A DNA stretch of 64,000 nt from Myxocyprinus asiaticus (lineage: Eukaryota > Chordata > Actinopteri > Cypriniformes > Catostomidae): positions 16,582,492 to 16,646,491 of the forward strand of contig NC_059372.1 in assembly GCF_019703515.2 (NCBI RefSeq), written 5' to 3'. Position 1 is the stretch's first letter; each line of letters starts with the position of its first letter. The notes under the pieces are model-generated. The model was not told the DNA's origin. It did not search any database and was given only the letters and a program-made list of their open reading frames with translations. Made by a program: the position numbers and the translations under genes. Below, piece by piece: positions 48,672 through 61,500 of this stretch.

Positions 48672-50488
48672 GATTCCGGAGCCGATGGTAACTGTATGGA
48701 TTTCAAATTGGCTTCTAAGTGGTGACTTCCTATGGTCCAGTTGGATAAACCCATCACCACCCACACCATAAGTGGCACACTGCTGCCCGTCATCACTCAA
48801 TCCACAAAGCCGGTCACCTTCATCTCTGGGAACCATACGGAGCAGTTGTCTTTCTACCTTATCCAATCTCCATCTTCACCGATAGTGTTGGGGCATCCTT
48901 GGTTGGTAACACACAACCCACACATCGACTGGTCAACCAACACTGTTAGTGTTGGTGGAGAAGTGTGCCTTAACTCTGCTGTTTCCCCTGTTCAGTCTTG
49001 TGTTTCATTGCAGGATGAATCGGTGGACTTATCTGGAGTACCATTGACACGCCATGACTTGAGGGCGGTGTTCAGCCGGTCCCGATTTGTGACCCTTCCT
49101 CCTCATTGCCTGTACGACTGTGCAATTGAACTGCTTCCAGGCACTTTGCCGCCTCGGGGACGGCTTGAACAGGTATGTCAATGATTCTCTGGCAGCCGGT
49201 CTCATCCGCCTTTCCTCTTCTCCGGCAGGGACGGGGTTCTTCGTCGTGGAGAAGAAGGTGGCTCGCTTAGACCATGTATAGGTTATCGGGGCTGAATGAC
49301 ATCATGGTGAACAATCGCTATCCTTTGCCGTTGATATCCTCAGCCTTTGAACTCTTGCAGGGAGCATCCATCTTTATGAAGTTGGATTTACGCAACGCTT
49401 ATCACCTTGTCCAGATTAGGAAGGGGGATGAGTGAAAGATGGCTTTTAACACCCATATGGGGCACTTTGAATACTTGGTTATGCCTTTCGGATTGGTAAA
49501 CACCTCCGCCGTCTTCCAGGGGCTCATGAATGATGTGCTTAGAGACATGGTCAATCATTTTGTGTTTGTCTATCTTGATGATGTTCTGATCTTCTCCCAG
49601 AATATCCAGGACCATGTGCAGCACATCAGGCTGGTGCTTCAGCGACTGCTAGAGAATCAGCTGTTCGTCAAGGTGGAGAAGTGCGCTTTTCATGCACAGT
49701 TAGTTCCATTCCTGGGGTTCATCATTTGTCCGAGGGAGTGCGCATGGACCCGACTAAGGTTAGAGCTGTCTCCGATTGGCCAACCCCAGATTCTTGCAAG
49801 GCATTGCAGAGGTTTCTGGGGTTTGCTAATTTTTTATCAGAGATTTATTAGGAACTACAGTCAGCTCACCGCACCTCTGACGAACTTCACCTCCACACGC
49901 ACTGAATTTTGTTGGTCCCCACGAGCTGAGGCCGCATTTTCTAAATTAATGGAACAGGTTTCTACTGCACCCATCCTCATTACTCCCGATCCTGCAAGTC
50001 AGTTCGTGGCTAATTTTTTATCAGAGATTTATTAGGAACTACAGTCAGCTCACCGCACCTCTGACGAACTTCACCTCCACACGCACTGAATTTTGTTGGT
50101 CCCCATGAGCTGAGGCCGCATTTTCTAAATTAATGGAACAGGTTTCTACCGCACCCATCCTCATTACTCCCGATCCTGCAAGTCAGTTCGTGGTGGAGGT
50201 GGATGTGTCTGAGGTTGGTGTCGGAGCGGTCTTGTCACAGCGCTCTCCCTCGGACGGAAAGATGCATCCGTGTCCTTTTTTCACACGCTTAACACCAGCT
50301 GAATGAATTATGACATCGACAACCGAGAATTATTGGCTGTCCGGTTGGCCTTGGGTGAGTGGCGTAATTGGTTAGAGGGTTCGGGGGTTCCTTTCGTGGT
50401 CTGGACTGATCATAAGAACCTAGAATATACTTGTAGTGTCAAACGCCTCAACTCTAGACAGGTTCGCTGGGCACTATTTTTCATGTGA
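48672..50488 (+). pseudogene. Gypsy-2 protease, reverse transcriptase and RNase H, broken
   Basis: Protease active site DSGA is at 48672-48683; the flap side and [12 protein letters not shown] follow to about 49000. A reverse transcriptase frame begins around 49200 with a frameshift near 49255. [11 protein letters not shown] is followed by TGA at 49433-49435, where related elements have tryptophan. Catalytic YLDD lies at 49571-49582 within the open frame 49439-50035. RNase H has [22 protein letters not shown] and WTDHKNLEY, with a stop and base loss near 50302. A 184-bp tandem duplication lies between the transcriptase and RNase H. Confidence 0.87.
49825..50193 (+). repeat. 184-bp tandem duplication inside Gypsy-2 pol
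   Basis: Two copies, 49825-50008 and 50009-50192, starting GCTAATTTTTTATCAG (first) and ending at CAGTTCGTGG. Only about two differences were seen between copies. 184 is not a multiple of three, so the duplication shifts the frame. Confidence 0.95.
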
Positions 50489-50689
50489 TTCAACTTCGTT
50501 CTGTCTTATCACCCGGCTCTAAAAATGTCAAGCCCGACTCCCTATCTCGATGTTTTGAGTTTGAGACCTCCACCGCCCCACTGGATACCATTCTACCCAC
50601 CACTCATGTGGTGGGCATGGTATCCTGGGAGGTGGAGGCTAAAGTCCGTGCGGTGCTGCAAAACACCATGCCTCCTGCCACGTGCCCAG

Positions 50690-52556
50690 CGGGCGGGTTA
50701 TTTGTTGCACAATCTGCCCGGATGCACGTCCTACAGTGGGGTCACTCATCCAGTTGCTTGTCATCGAGGGGTGACTTGCACCCAAACACATATTAGACAG
50801 CGATTCTGGTGGCCATCATTTGCACAGGATGTACAGTACTGTGCAAAAGTTTTAGGCAATTGTGAAAAATGTTGCATACTGAGGATGTCTTCAAAAATAA
50901 TGCTATAAATAGTTTTCATTTATCAATTAAGATCATACAAAGTCCAGTAAACATAAAAAAACTAAATCAATATTTGGTGTGCCACCTTTTTCTTTAAAAC
51001 AGCCCCAATTCTCCTAGGTACACCTGGACACAGTTTTTCTTGGTTGTTGGCAGATAGGATGTACCAAGCTTCTTGGAGAATTCACCACAGTTCTTCTATC
51101 TATTTAGGCTGTCTCAGTTGGTTCTGTCTCTTCATGTAATCCCAGACTGACTCGATGTTCAGTGGGGGGCTCTGTGGGGGCAATGCCATCGCTTGCAGAA
51201 CGCTCTGTTCTTCTATTCTAATCTTTTCTATTTGCAAAAGTAATGTTTGGGAGTCTAAAATGTATTTTCCCTATTGACACACTAAAACTGAAGATATAAA
51301 TAACCATCTTAATAAAAATTTTGTGAAACATCTTAAGTGCCTAAACCTTTTGCACAGTATTGTACGTCGATTCGTAGCCGCTTGCCCCATTTGTGTGACT
51401 AATAAGACGTCTTGTGAACCCCCAGCCAGGCTCCTCCAACCGCTGCCTGTCCCGTCGAGACCCTGGTCGCACATAGCCGTGGATTTCATAACTGGTCACC
51501 CCCCCTCCCATGGCAACACAGTCATTTTGAGTGTAGTGGACCGGTTCTCGAAGGAGGCTCATTTTATTCCCCTCCCCAAATTACCTTCAGCGAGGGAGAC
51601 AGTGGTAGCATTCATTAACCACGTTTTCCGCATTCATGGCCTCCTGGTCAATATGGTTTCTGACAGAGGCCCCCAATTTGTGTTATGTTTTTGGGCAGAA
51701 TTCTGTCAACAGCTGGGGCTACAGTGAGTTTGTCCTCTGGGTTTCATCCACAGACAAATGGGCAAGCTGAACGGGTGAATCAGGAGCTGGAAAAGGCCCT
51801 GTGCTGTGTGGCCTCCTGTAATCTGTCTCCTTGGAGCGATCATTTAGTCTGGGTCGAGTATGCCCACAACTCCTTGCAGTCGTCATCAACGGGGCTATCA
51901 CCCTTCCAGTGCAGCCTCGGTTATCAGCCCCCTCTGTTCCCCGCACAAGAACCCGACGTACAGGTTCTGTCCACCCATGCCTTTATCCAGAGTTGCTGAC
52001 ACACCTGGAAAGCCACCAGAGAAGCCCTCATACAGACTGGTGCTTGCATTAAGAGGTCGGCTGACTGGCACTGGGCTAAGGCCCCAGCTTACGTGTGCGG
52101 GCAGAAGGTTTGGTTGTCCTCTAAGGACATCCCGCTCCAACTCCCCTCACATAAGCTGGGTCCCAAGTTTATCGGGCCATTTCCCATCACCAAGGTCATT
52201 AATCTGGTGGCAGTCTGTCTCAAACTACCTCCTTACCTTAAGCGTATTCACCCCGTTTTCCACGTCTCCAAAATCAAACCTATTTTTATTTTATTGAATT
52301 ACACCCCACCACACCTGCCCCACCTCCTCTGCATCTTGTTGAAGGCTCTCTGGCGTAAACAGTCAGGAGACTGATCGACGTCAAGTGGAGGGTCAGAGGG
52401 TTCCAATACCTGGTTGACTGGGAGGGTTATGGACCTGAGGAGAAATGCTGGGTCCCTGCTCAGGACATCCTGGACTGCGCCCCATTGTTTTGTCATTTTC
52501 TCTCCCACGTGTCTTACAGGCGTGGCCAGCATGCATTATTGCCGTTTCCATGGGAG
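50690..52556 (+). pseudogene. Gypsy-2 integrase and chromodomain, split by a miniature transposon
   Basis: The zinc-binding region RQRFWWPSFAQDV ends at 50831 and resumes at 51365 with [14 protein letters not shown]; between them sits the 529-bp element. The core has [20 protein letters not shown] and [10 protein letters not shown], so the DDE residues are intact. It is frameshifted near 51720. The C-terminal part includes LSSKDIPLQLPSHKLGPKFI (GPY/F-like, 52108-52180). The chromodomain ([18 protein letters not shown]) is encoded near 52406-52470 and would guide insertion toward chromatin marks in active relatives. Confidence 0.88.
50834..51362. mobile_element. Tc1/mariner-type miniature element inside Gypsy-2 integrase
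   Basis: Ends CAGTACTGTGCAAAAGTTTT and AAACCTTTTGCACAGTATTG are inverted repeats of about 25 bp with few mismatches. TA duplication at 50832-50833 and 51363-51364. No transposase. The same family supplies the fragment at 10370-10484. Confidence 0.92.
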
Positions 52557-52643
52557 TATTGATTGTTCCCGGGGGAACACTGATCATGCCACTGATTAGT
52601 GTGCCAAGCAACACCTGTTCTCCTCTAATTCACAATCAGTCCT
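52519..52643 (+). repeat. Gypsy-2 3' LTR, truncated
   Basis: Matches the start of the 5' LTR up to CTCCTCTAATTCAC, then changes abruptly to hAT sequence at about 52644. The polypurine tract is not obvious. Confidence 0.75.
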
Positions 52644-53272
52644 CCTTTCCTGTTTAATAAATTAAGCAATCACACGATCATGCAGAACATCTCGTGTTTT
52701 TAAATCCATAAGGATCTCTTTCTCAACGGCAATACCAGCATTGATGACAGCCGACTTGTCAGCAAGATCTCGTGGTTTTCGCTCTTGAATTACGTACATC
52801 ATTTAAAGCGTGATTGCGTCACTCAAGGCCAGCTAGAAGGCCTCGACTGGGACATATCCTAAAGATCACACCCACCAAGAACAAATAAATCAATTTGATT
52901 GGCTGATGAATCTGACAGTCTGACTTTAAATGCCCATTCATTTGCACTGTTGAGGGATTCTATGGATATTCTGAAGGCCTGAGGGGGTGGAGCTCAGACT
53001 CACGTGCTGCTTCGGCTAACAAGCTTGGCTTCGGGCATGCTATTTGTGAAACAGTTGTCACACTTTGCTTGTAAGCATCAAGCAATAAATTCTGACTGGA
53101 TAAACTTTTAGTTTTTCTCTATTTGTTTGTAGATTAATTAAGAGTGGAAAGTGACTAAAAATACATAGGCAAAAAGGTGATTGAGGTGAGAATGAAAGGA
53201 TGAAAAATATTTATTTATTTGGCATGTTAGGCCAGCAGAGAAGGCTTTGCTGGCCCTGAAGAATCGCCACTG
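52644..53272. mobile_element. hAT element, right part only
   Basis: Collinear with 18172-19272 of the hAT in unit A (CTTTCCTGTTTAAT, GCAGAACATCTC, GGCCAGCTAGAAGGCC), ending GAATCGCCACTG. It has no SINE: ATACATAGGCAAAAAGGTGA at 53161 is the uninterrupted site. The left part is missing at the Gypsy-2 LTR. Confidence 0.88.
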
Positions 53273-53751
53273 CTCAAATCTAAGAGTAAAACTTGAACAT
53301 AGATGATGTGACATTGTCTTTTTTTGGGAAGTGTAATGTATACAGTCACGCCATCATTTGGATATCAAGTCTCAAGGCATGATTGGAGAGAAGTCCGCAT
53401 ATTTCCCAGCAAAAACACAAACTCCAGAACCATTTGTTTGAGGAAGTTTGTATGTTTGTGGACTGCAGTGTGCCAGTGTAGACGATTTTTGTTTGTGTGT
53501 GCGCCATGAGGCATTCGTGCATGGCAGGAGTGGATATCAGCTTTGCTACGCTCCTGTCCTGTCTGTGCTGGGTAGACGTGGTTCAGCTATTCACTTAAGT
53601 GGTGACTTTGGTGGCTACCCAGCCTCTCTCTCTCTCTCTTCTCTAGAACAGGTGAACCTTGAGCTCCACAGTAAAACTCCTTGTTCCCTAAAATTGGAGC
53701 AAGGCGTGTGTTACAGCATTAGAACTTAACAGGGCATGAAATAGCAGCCTG

Positions 53752-53907
53752 CAGGGGCGTAGTTCCAGGGGGGATGGGGAGCAGGTAACCCCCCCAATAA
53801 CCAAAACAAGCAAGTACAACCCCCAATATTTATACCATGATCAATGGAAACATGTAAATGCTTCATGTTGCAACCCCCCCAATGTTCAAGCCAAATCTAT
53901 ACCCTTG
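53752..53907. mobile_element. hAT-type miniature element
   Basis: 156 bp with inverted ends CAGGGGCGTAG and CTATACCCTTG (imperfect) and a perfect 8-bp duplication GCAGCCTG at 53744-53751 and 53908-53915. The interior is C-rich (AACCCCCCCAAT) and non-coding. Confidence 0.9.
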
Positions 53908-54643
53908 GCAGCCTGGCTTCCTGACATCTCCCCATCACTTCAGGTGAGAGTGCAGACTGTGAGATAGCTGAGTCAGAAATGCAACAGGGCCAACTGAAAA
54001 AAGCATATCCATCACCACCTATCTTCTTTCCCTTACCTAGTTCTAGCTGACTTCTCCCTCCTCTGACCCTCACTTGCAAAGACCTTATCAGAAACTCAAC
54101 CAGCCATGATCCTCCACAATGGAGAGACTCATCTGTATTCCTAATAATTCCTGGCTACCTAACCTCTTTCAAGGACACCTGTTTTGTCTTTCTATTACTT
54201 GGATTTTTAGCACCATCAGTTCGAGAGGTGGATTTGATAAATAGTGTGAAAGTGCTGAAAAGTGGAAAAGTATAGTGTCACATACACTGATTAACTGATC
54301 TCAACTCTTTGTGCCATGCTGTAAATTCTGGCTGACTTAAGGGATCATCACAGTGGTTCCTTGTTGCCCTTCAAACGTGTTTTGTTACATGACTTAGGTT
54401 GTTAAAGGTCTGGAGTTGTAGGACACATTAAGGTAGCGAGGAACAGACACCTTAAGTAATAATTTGTAGGGTTACAGTAGTTTTGTATTTTATTTATTTA
54501 TTTATCAATCTTAGTGTGTTTTGGATGTATGTCCTCAAATCAAGGTCAAATCTTGCTACTAGGTAGGGATGTTCTGGGGGTGTCTCAGTTTGACATCTTG
54601 GACATAGGCCACAACATCAGGGGCTTGCAGGGGTGTCTGGGGT

Positions 54644-54680
54644 CATTTATTTATTTATTTATTTATTTATTTATATTTAT
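54644..54680. repeat. (TTTA)n microsatellite
   Basis: About nine tandem TTTA units. Confidence 0.9.
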
Positions 54681-54782
54681 TATGTATTAATCCAAATAAG
54701 CAAATTCTTTTTTTATACAAAGTATATCAACAAATAGTATGTAGGTGGTTGAGACATAACACATGCCAAATGTATCTATCTT

Positions 54783-55312
54783 CACTCACTGAGCACTTTA
54801 TTAGGAACACTGTGGTCCTCTGCTATTGTAGCCCATCCACCTCAAGGTTTGACATGCTGTGCACTCTGAGATGCTATTCTGCTCACTGCAATTGTACAGA
54901 GCGGTCATCTGAATTACCGTAGCCTTTCTGTCTGCTTGAACCAGTCTGGCCATTCTCTGTTGACCTGTCTCATCAACAAGGCGTTTCCATCCGCAGAACT
55001 GCCACTCACTGGATGTTTTTTGTTTTTGACACCATTCTGAGTAAACTCAAGTGACTGTTGTGTGTGAAAATCCCAGGAGATCAGCAGTTACAGAAATACT
55101 CAAACCAGCCCATCTGACACCAATATTCATGCATTGGTCAAATCACTGAGATCACATTTTTTTCCCACTCTGATGGTTGATGTGAAAATTAACTGAAACT
55201 CCTGACCCGTATCTGCGTGATTTTATGCACTGCACTGCTGCCACATGATTGGCTGATTAATCACATGAATCTGTAGGTCTACAGGTGTTACTAATAAAGT
55301 GTACAGTGAGTG
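54783..55312. mobile_element. Tc1/mariner-like non-autonomous element
   Basis: Inverted ends CACTCACTGAGCACTTTATT and AATAAAGTGTACAGTGAGTG. Interior words (TCTGGCCATTCTCTGTTGAC, TCCCAGGAGATCAGCAGTTA, TGCACTGCACTGCTGCCACA) match a repeat I recall as widespread in fish. TA at the right border, TT at the left. No transposase. Confidence 0.85.
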
Positions 55313-55789
55313 TATATTTTTTCATTTAACAAATGCTTTTATCAAAGAAACTTTTATCTCTACCTTTGTAACCTGCCTCTATAATAAAAAATACAATTTA
55401 AAAAAGTTAAAATCTGGATTTTTACAGTTGCTTTGGGTACCTTCTTCCCCCTCCAGATTAGCTGGTAATTCAGGTTGTGCTGTTGGTACACAGATGCTAT
55501 CCCCCTGACCCAACTCATGATTTTGGCATTCTAATAAACTTACAAACACATATTGATTTCTCTTAAGTGAAGGTGGTAGGGTGGGCGAGTTTTTCATTAC
55601 CCAGTGGTAATTATATAGATTGAAATACGCTTTCTTATTTAGATGTGGCACCTACTCTCTTGACCTCCACCATAGAGACGCACTGCCCCAGCGTACACTC
55701 CCCACCCCACACAATCTCCCCACACCCACTCAGTCCCAACATGTTATTTCATGTTGACTCCATCTAATGCGTGATATCAGCCGTGCAAG

Positions 55790-56240
55790 TGCACAATGAG
55801 CAGGGGTAATGGAGCATGCCTGCAGCTCAATCACCTCTCCCCGTTGTTAATAATGAAGACAAATGTCAAAACAGTTGTTGCTAATGCCGAAATCAAGTGG
55901 ACACCTTTGCAGCAGACAACAGCGGGGAAGGTTGCAGTAAATCAGCGGTATCACAGCTCTGCGTCCAGATTGAAAGCAACAGCTACTTTGCCGGTTGGCG
56001 AAGCGGACAGGATAAGCGATACGCATCCGTGTTTATTTGTGCTAAAGGAGGCCGCACTCAGTTCAAATTATCAGCATTCCTTCCTCCAGGGGGATGTTTC
56101 GTCTGTAATTGTTTAGATAATGGCTATTATTTTGCAATATGCCACATGCTGTTGCGAGTAGGGTGTGTCCATGCCGAGTGTGGATACATATGCAGTTGCC
56201 GATAGCAACAGCTTGTGAAGCCAGATGCAAGACAAGGGGG
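55790..56240. other. Non-repeat intronic block, possible conserved element
   Basis: Balanced composition and open frames of about 100 codons on the plus strand, none with a recognisable domain or splice context. Possibly regulatory; equally possibly neutral. Confidence 0.22.
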
Positions 56241-56475
56241 AGGAAGTGACATAACACACTCTCTCTCAACAAACCTCTCCTTCCAGCTCTTGTGTGAAAT
56301 TACCAGATAGGAAAGTGATGGAAGTACAAAAAGAAAGTGTTAGCTTGCTGATTCTCCATTTCTCCAAACTTTCAACCTATGCCTTTTTCCCTGACTGTCT
56401 GGAATGTAAAGACAATTAATCGATTTGCCTAGACTTCTTCTTTTATGTTCTCTCCATCTTCATCTTCTTGTCTCT

Positions 56476-56478
<3 letters not shown>

Positions 56479-56549
<71 letters not shown>

Positions 56550-56557
56550 TCTCTCTC
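56479..56557. repeat. (CT)n microsatellite
   Basis: About 79 bp of CT with one CTAT interruption. Confidence 0.95.
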
Positions 56558-58537
56558 CATATCTTTCTTTCTATCTCTGTGTCCGCTGTATTTATTTCTG
56601 TGACTGATCACTCTTGCCACACTTCTGTATATTTCTGTGTGTGAAAGCTCAGTCTGAATATGATGTCTCAGAGTGTGCTGTTGCCATGGTTTTGGAACTC
56701 CAAACCCTGGAGAGATTTGTTGAAGTTTTTGCTACAAAGGTGCAGAAGGACTATTTTCCCCCTTGTACCTTGCTGTCTTTTCAAATGTTGTCAGTAAGAA
56801 GAATTACAGATGAAGAGGACTGTCAAAATCACTTTACTCTTCCTTCAGGTTCAGTGCCAAGGTCTGTTCCTCTACGCCAGGTGTAGAAAGCAAGGACAGC
56901 AGAAAAGGAACTGTGAAATATAAAATATTTGATTGTTTGTTGTTTGGAATGAAGCATCACTATGCCAGTATGACTGTGGAATGAAGATCAATACTAGTCT
57001 TCCAATAACACTTTTCACAAGAGTGCTGTACATCTAATTCACAAAGTGGTTTGTCCCTCTATTAATCTTATTCCTTTGATATGTTTTTATAAATCTGGCA
57101 TGATCCAGACTTCCTAAAATGTCGACCCGAGCTAATTAAAAGGCAGGCTGGAAGTGCTAGCCTGTGCAGTCTGAGTGTCTAACTCACCCAATCATCTACT
57201 TTAAACCCAGTGTAATTAGTTTTCAGAACGTACAGCTCATAATCTTTCTGAGCTTCGTTCTGATTAGACTACATAGACTCTCTACTTTCAGGCAGCTCCA
57301 GCAGGATTTGGGGCATCCTCAATAAAGAAGGGGGCGAGTTGACATATAGTGGCAGAATAAGAGGATATGAACTATCTAAACTTTTCTATAATTTAATTTC
57401 CCAGTCATTAAGGCCAGTGCAAGTGCAGTCATGCTGGGGATATCCCATGCAATTTGAGGTCGAAGATGATAGTTTTTATTTTATTTTATTATTTATTCCT
57501 CCACTGGAGGTGGTTCTGCTTGGCCAATCTCTTGCTTCAGAAGACAAAGCACAAGCACGTGGGCAGGAACAGTTTTGTAGTTTTCAGTTTTCTGACTATA
57601 ATGTTTCCCAAACTTTTTGCTGTTCTGACAAAATAAAGTTCTGTCCAAGCTTCCTATGTTATGACGTAGTTATGTACAAAAGAAACAAAAAATCATGGTC
57701 AAATATACAAATCTGAAATATAAATTTCATACTCATGAGAGGGCAATTATGTAATATATACAATGTGTTCATGTGAGGGCACATGGACATATAATATAGA
57801 CAATGCCATTCTAAAATTACATTTAAAACAACAAGACTTTATTTCTACCCATATTATCTCTGCTTTCTTATACATCATTCACAGATTTCATTTGACAATG
57901 AATAAAATATATATATATTGTCAGTAGTGATGAAGCATACAGTCGCTAATGGGCTTTGTAAGGCAGTGTTTATGTTACTGCTAAACAACACATTTAACCT
58001 GTAATATTTTCATTAATATTTTTTATTAATTTCAGATGGCAAAGGCTTTGAAGATGATACCAGTGTGTTTGAAATGTATTAAGTATCGCCACTGAAAGTG
58101 ATAATTACTTAAGTTCAGCACAAAAGTTTTAATTCATATTATACATTTGAAAAACTATCGGCTGATTAATCAGATATTGGCCTGTTTTCCCACCTTAGTT
58201 ATCTTTATCGGCAAAACCCACTATCAGCCGACCTCTGTTCTTCATATTAGGGCCACTCAGTTAAAGAGATACTATTTTCCTTGAAGCCTATACTGTAAAT
58301 ATGAAATGATTATAAATGTATTCATCGTTCCTAAATAATATACGATGTAATACATTATATCTTTTAATAGATATTTTAAACCAAAGTTATAATGTTATAA
58401 TACATTGTAATACTCATTCATTGTACCTGCACATTAAAACATACAGTAACACATGAAATTGGGTCTTTCCATTTTAAAGGGGATAACTGCATACATTATA
58501 TATTCAGGCTTCAAGTAAATTGTTAACAGAAGCCCAC

Positions 58538-58540
<3 letters not shown>

Positions 58541-58581
<41 letters not shown>

Positions 58582-58585
58582 TTTT
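58541..58585. repeat. (TTTA)n microsatellite
   Basis: About eleven tandem TTTA units. Confidence 0.93.
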
Positions 58586-61500
58586 TTAGATTGACTTAAA
58601 GGCTTTTAGTAAAATGACATGTAAAATTCAGTGGTTATTTAAATGCCACTGATTGCCACCAGATTATAAAACCTTTTTAAAATGCAATTCCAGGGATGTC
58701 TGGCCTTTTCTAAAATGTATTATTACCTACCTGACCAGTAATTGTCTGGTCAGGAATTGTGAACAATAGTGAGGAAGTGAGAGAGATCAGATCAAGGTAA
58801 AGACAAGGCCATAGGTTGAGGAACACATTGCACCCCACCATCTCCATCACGTCCCTTGTACTCGATCTAAATATTAGCTCTGCTGTGACCTTACCTTCCA
58901 TGCCTTCACTCTGCTGTAAAAGCAGGCAGAGATCACTGATTATTTTTATGGCCAATAACACCTTTAGCATTAATGCCTGCATACTGGTGTAGAAGCAGTA
59001 TTAAGAGACCATAATGAAGGAGAGATGTCTTTGTTTTGATGTATAATTCTGTGTGCTGCGCTTTACTCTCTTCTCAGGGAGCATGTAGCTCATAGCTCAT
59101 TTGTCAGCTCAGCTGATGATGGAATTTCAGCATTCAGCACACAAATCAGGGCCGAGCAACTTCAAAGCAACTACACTAAGCATGCAGCTTTAAACTGACT
59201 AGCAAGCTCTTTCAAAAAGATTTTTTTCTCTTAGGTCATCTGAAATTCCTTTTTTATTACCTACATCAGGGCCCGGACACTGTTATAGAGACTTACTTTC
59301 CACCGCTCACATTAGAAAAGAGAGGATTAGCTTTACTTTGTAGTCGACAGATGCTCCAGTTTCAGAGTGATATGTGTAAAGTAAGAGTAAGCTGTGGCAT
59401 AATTGTACTGAGAGAAAAGGAGAGAGATGTATCGTGTTGTCAGATCTGTGGGGGGAGTTCCCAGGAGGCTTCCCTTCAAAAGGATGTTCATAGAACCGGC
59501 TGCCAACCTCTGTTTGTCATGGCTACATTCATTAATTTGCTCTTAGATCATTATTAAACTGCCTTTCAGTGCCCTGGTTTGTCTTCTATAGCATCTGCGC
59601 CGGTACTCAGAAGAAGGGAAGCAGGCGTTGCTGGAGTCCCTTGGTGACATCATGACATTTTGACGTTAACTCTGACGTTACTACTGTGCATTTGTCAGTG
59701 AACAGCTCAGTGGTATGGTTAATGCAACGTCTGCAGAAAATCTCTGAGAATCAATAGTTCCGTGACTAAGATCCACCGAATTCCTTCTACACCTGCTCTG
59801 TCAAGGTCCTGGCTTTGTGTGTATTACACACCGAACGATGTTTACTTTTACAAACTGATAGCTATGTCATGCATTATTGACACACTGTGTACAAGTTTGA
59901 AACTAATTTGCTGCTGTACATATGGTTAATAACTATAAAATAAAAATGTACCAATGTTCCAACTTCCAGTCTTCAAAGGCAGCATAATAAGCAGAGAGGG
60001 GAGTTAAAAGGGAATGCTAAAGTGTTTGTATAGAGCAATATAGCGTCCACAGAGCTGCTTATTTTGCCCTGATATGGAGTGAGTTGATATTTAACATGAA
60101 AGGACTGCTTAAGTGGAGATTAACAGAAAAAACAGGTTAAAGCCTACTGCTCCGGGTAAAAGGGGAAACAGTTAGGCACTCTTCCCATTTAGTCCTAGCT
60201 TTCTCGTGTCTCTCTCTCATCTTTTTCTTTTTCACAATTGCCTTTTTGCTGCTTTTCCTGTTTTATTTTGTCTTTTTACTCCATTTCACATGTTTTATTT
60301 ATTTATTTAGGTTCAGACGCAATGCTAATGTATGTTACAATTGTAGAATAAATGAAAACTATTAAGAGGCATAAGAAGAACCATAGCAATACTAAAGCCC
60401 TGAAGTTTGATTTTCTTAATCAAACTTAACCCCTTCAGTCCCACTGGTTACATTTGTGACCGAAATTTAGTTGAAGTATGAATGGTGTACAAACAGTTTA
60501 CAAAGAGCTTTCATCTAAAAATTTCAGTGCGGACTGTCTTGATTTCATGTGAACATTTATACATGGGATGTGAAAATAGTCACATGACCAGAGCCAAATT
60601 GTCCATCTGAAAGATGCTAGTGTCAATGCTTGATAAAAAAGAAGCAAGAAAAACATGTCATAATACACATATAACTATATTTGGTGCATATCATGTTTAA
60701 AGGGTCTATTTTTGATTTATAATTAAGATTGATTTGGCTTATATAAATCATGCTCGCAGGGCAAATGAGCAAACATGCAAGTGGTCGCAATTGTAACAAG
60801 TGTGAAGAACAGCCTTAATTTGTGAATAGTTAACTAATTGAGTCTATTTATAAAACTGCAGATTTTAAAGTATTGTTACTGTAAAATCAAATAAAAAACA
60901 CACAATTGAAAAAAGTTACTTTATTGTTTGCTATTTCCTATTCCTATCTTATCAAGAGCTGATCAATATTTGACTCTGATTACAAGTAGAAGTAGAAAGC
61001 ACATACTTCCACTAACTTTTTTACTTTCCACATTTTATTTTATTTTTATTTATTTTTTTAGAAAAGGTATGTAGTTTGTTTCATTGGGCTATCTAAGGAG
61101 TAAGATAAATGTCTATGATGCATTTCCGAGTGAAACAGAATATTCAGTGTTGAATAATTTAGGGCGAGACTTAACTTTTATTCATCAGGATTTTATTGGA
61201 TTGAAGATGTTAGGCAATCATATTATTGGTTAATATTATTTTTACCTCACACACACAGCCTTTGTTTCAGCAGCAGAAAAGAAAGGTCATTTCAGAGGCA
61301 GAAAACGGTATTAAATGTTGATGAAAGATTATGAAAACCATGGACATTTATTTAGAAAGTAAATAGTGTCAATTCTGATTCCATTTAATGAAAACACCTA
61401 TACAATTGAAAAATCTACGTCCTATCATATAAGCATACTTTCGAACATTTCTTTGAATATACAGATTTTCCGTGTCTAGAAACAGATCACTCAACACAAT

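Larger units (their letters stand above)
47042..52643 (+). mobile_element. Ty3/gypsy chromovirus-like LTR retrotransposon, degenerate (Gypsy-2)
   Basis: A 5' LTR, gag with zinc knuckle, protease, reverse transcriptase, RNase H, integrase and a C-terminal chromodomain in order, then the first 120 bp or so of a 3' LTR, cut off where a hAT fragment begins. It is broken by many frameshifts and stops, a 184-bp internal tandem duplication and an inserted 529-bp miniature element. With the 3' LTR truncated, target duplications cannot be checked. The element is divergent from Gypsy-1 but of the same broad vertebrate group. Confidence 0.92.

Noticed and set aside
59280..59300. TTACTTTCCACCGCTC considered as a piece of the next CG-1 exon
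   Set aside because: The reading frame does not give the expected CAMTA residues and no splice sites flank it.
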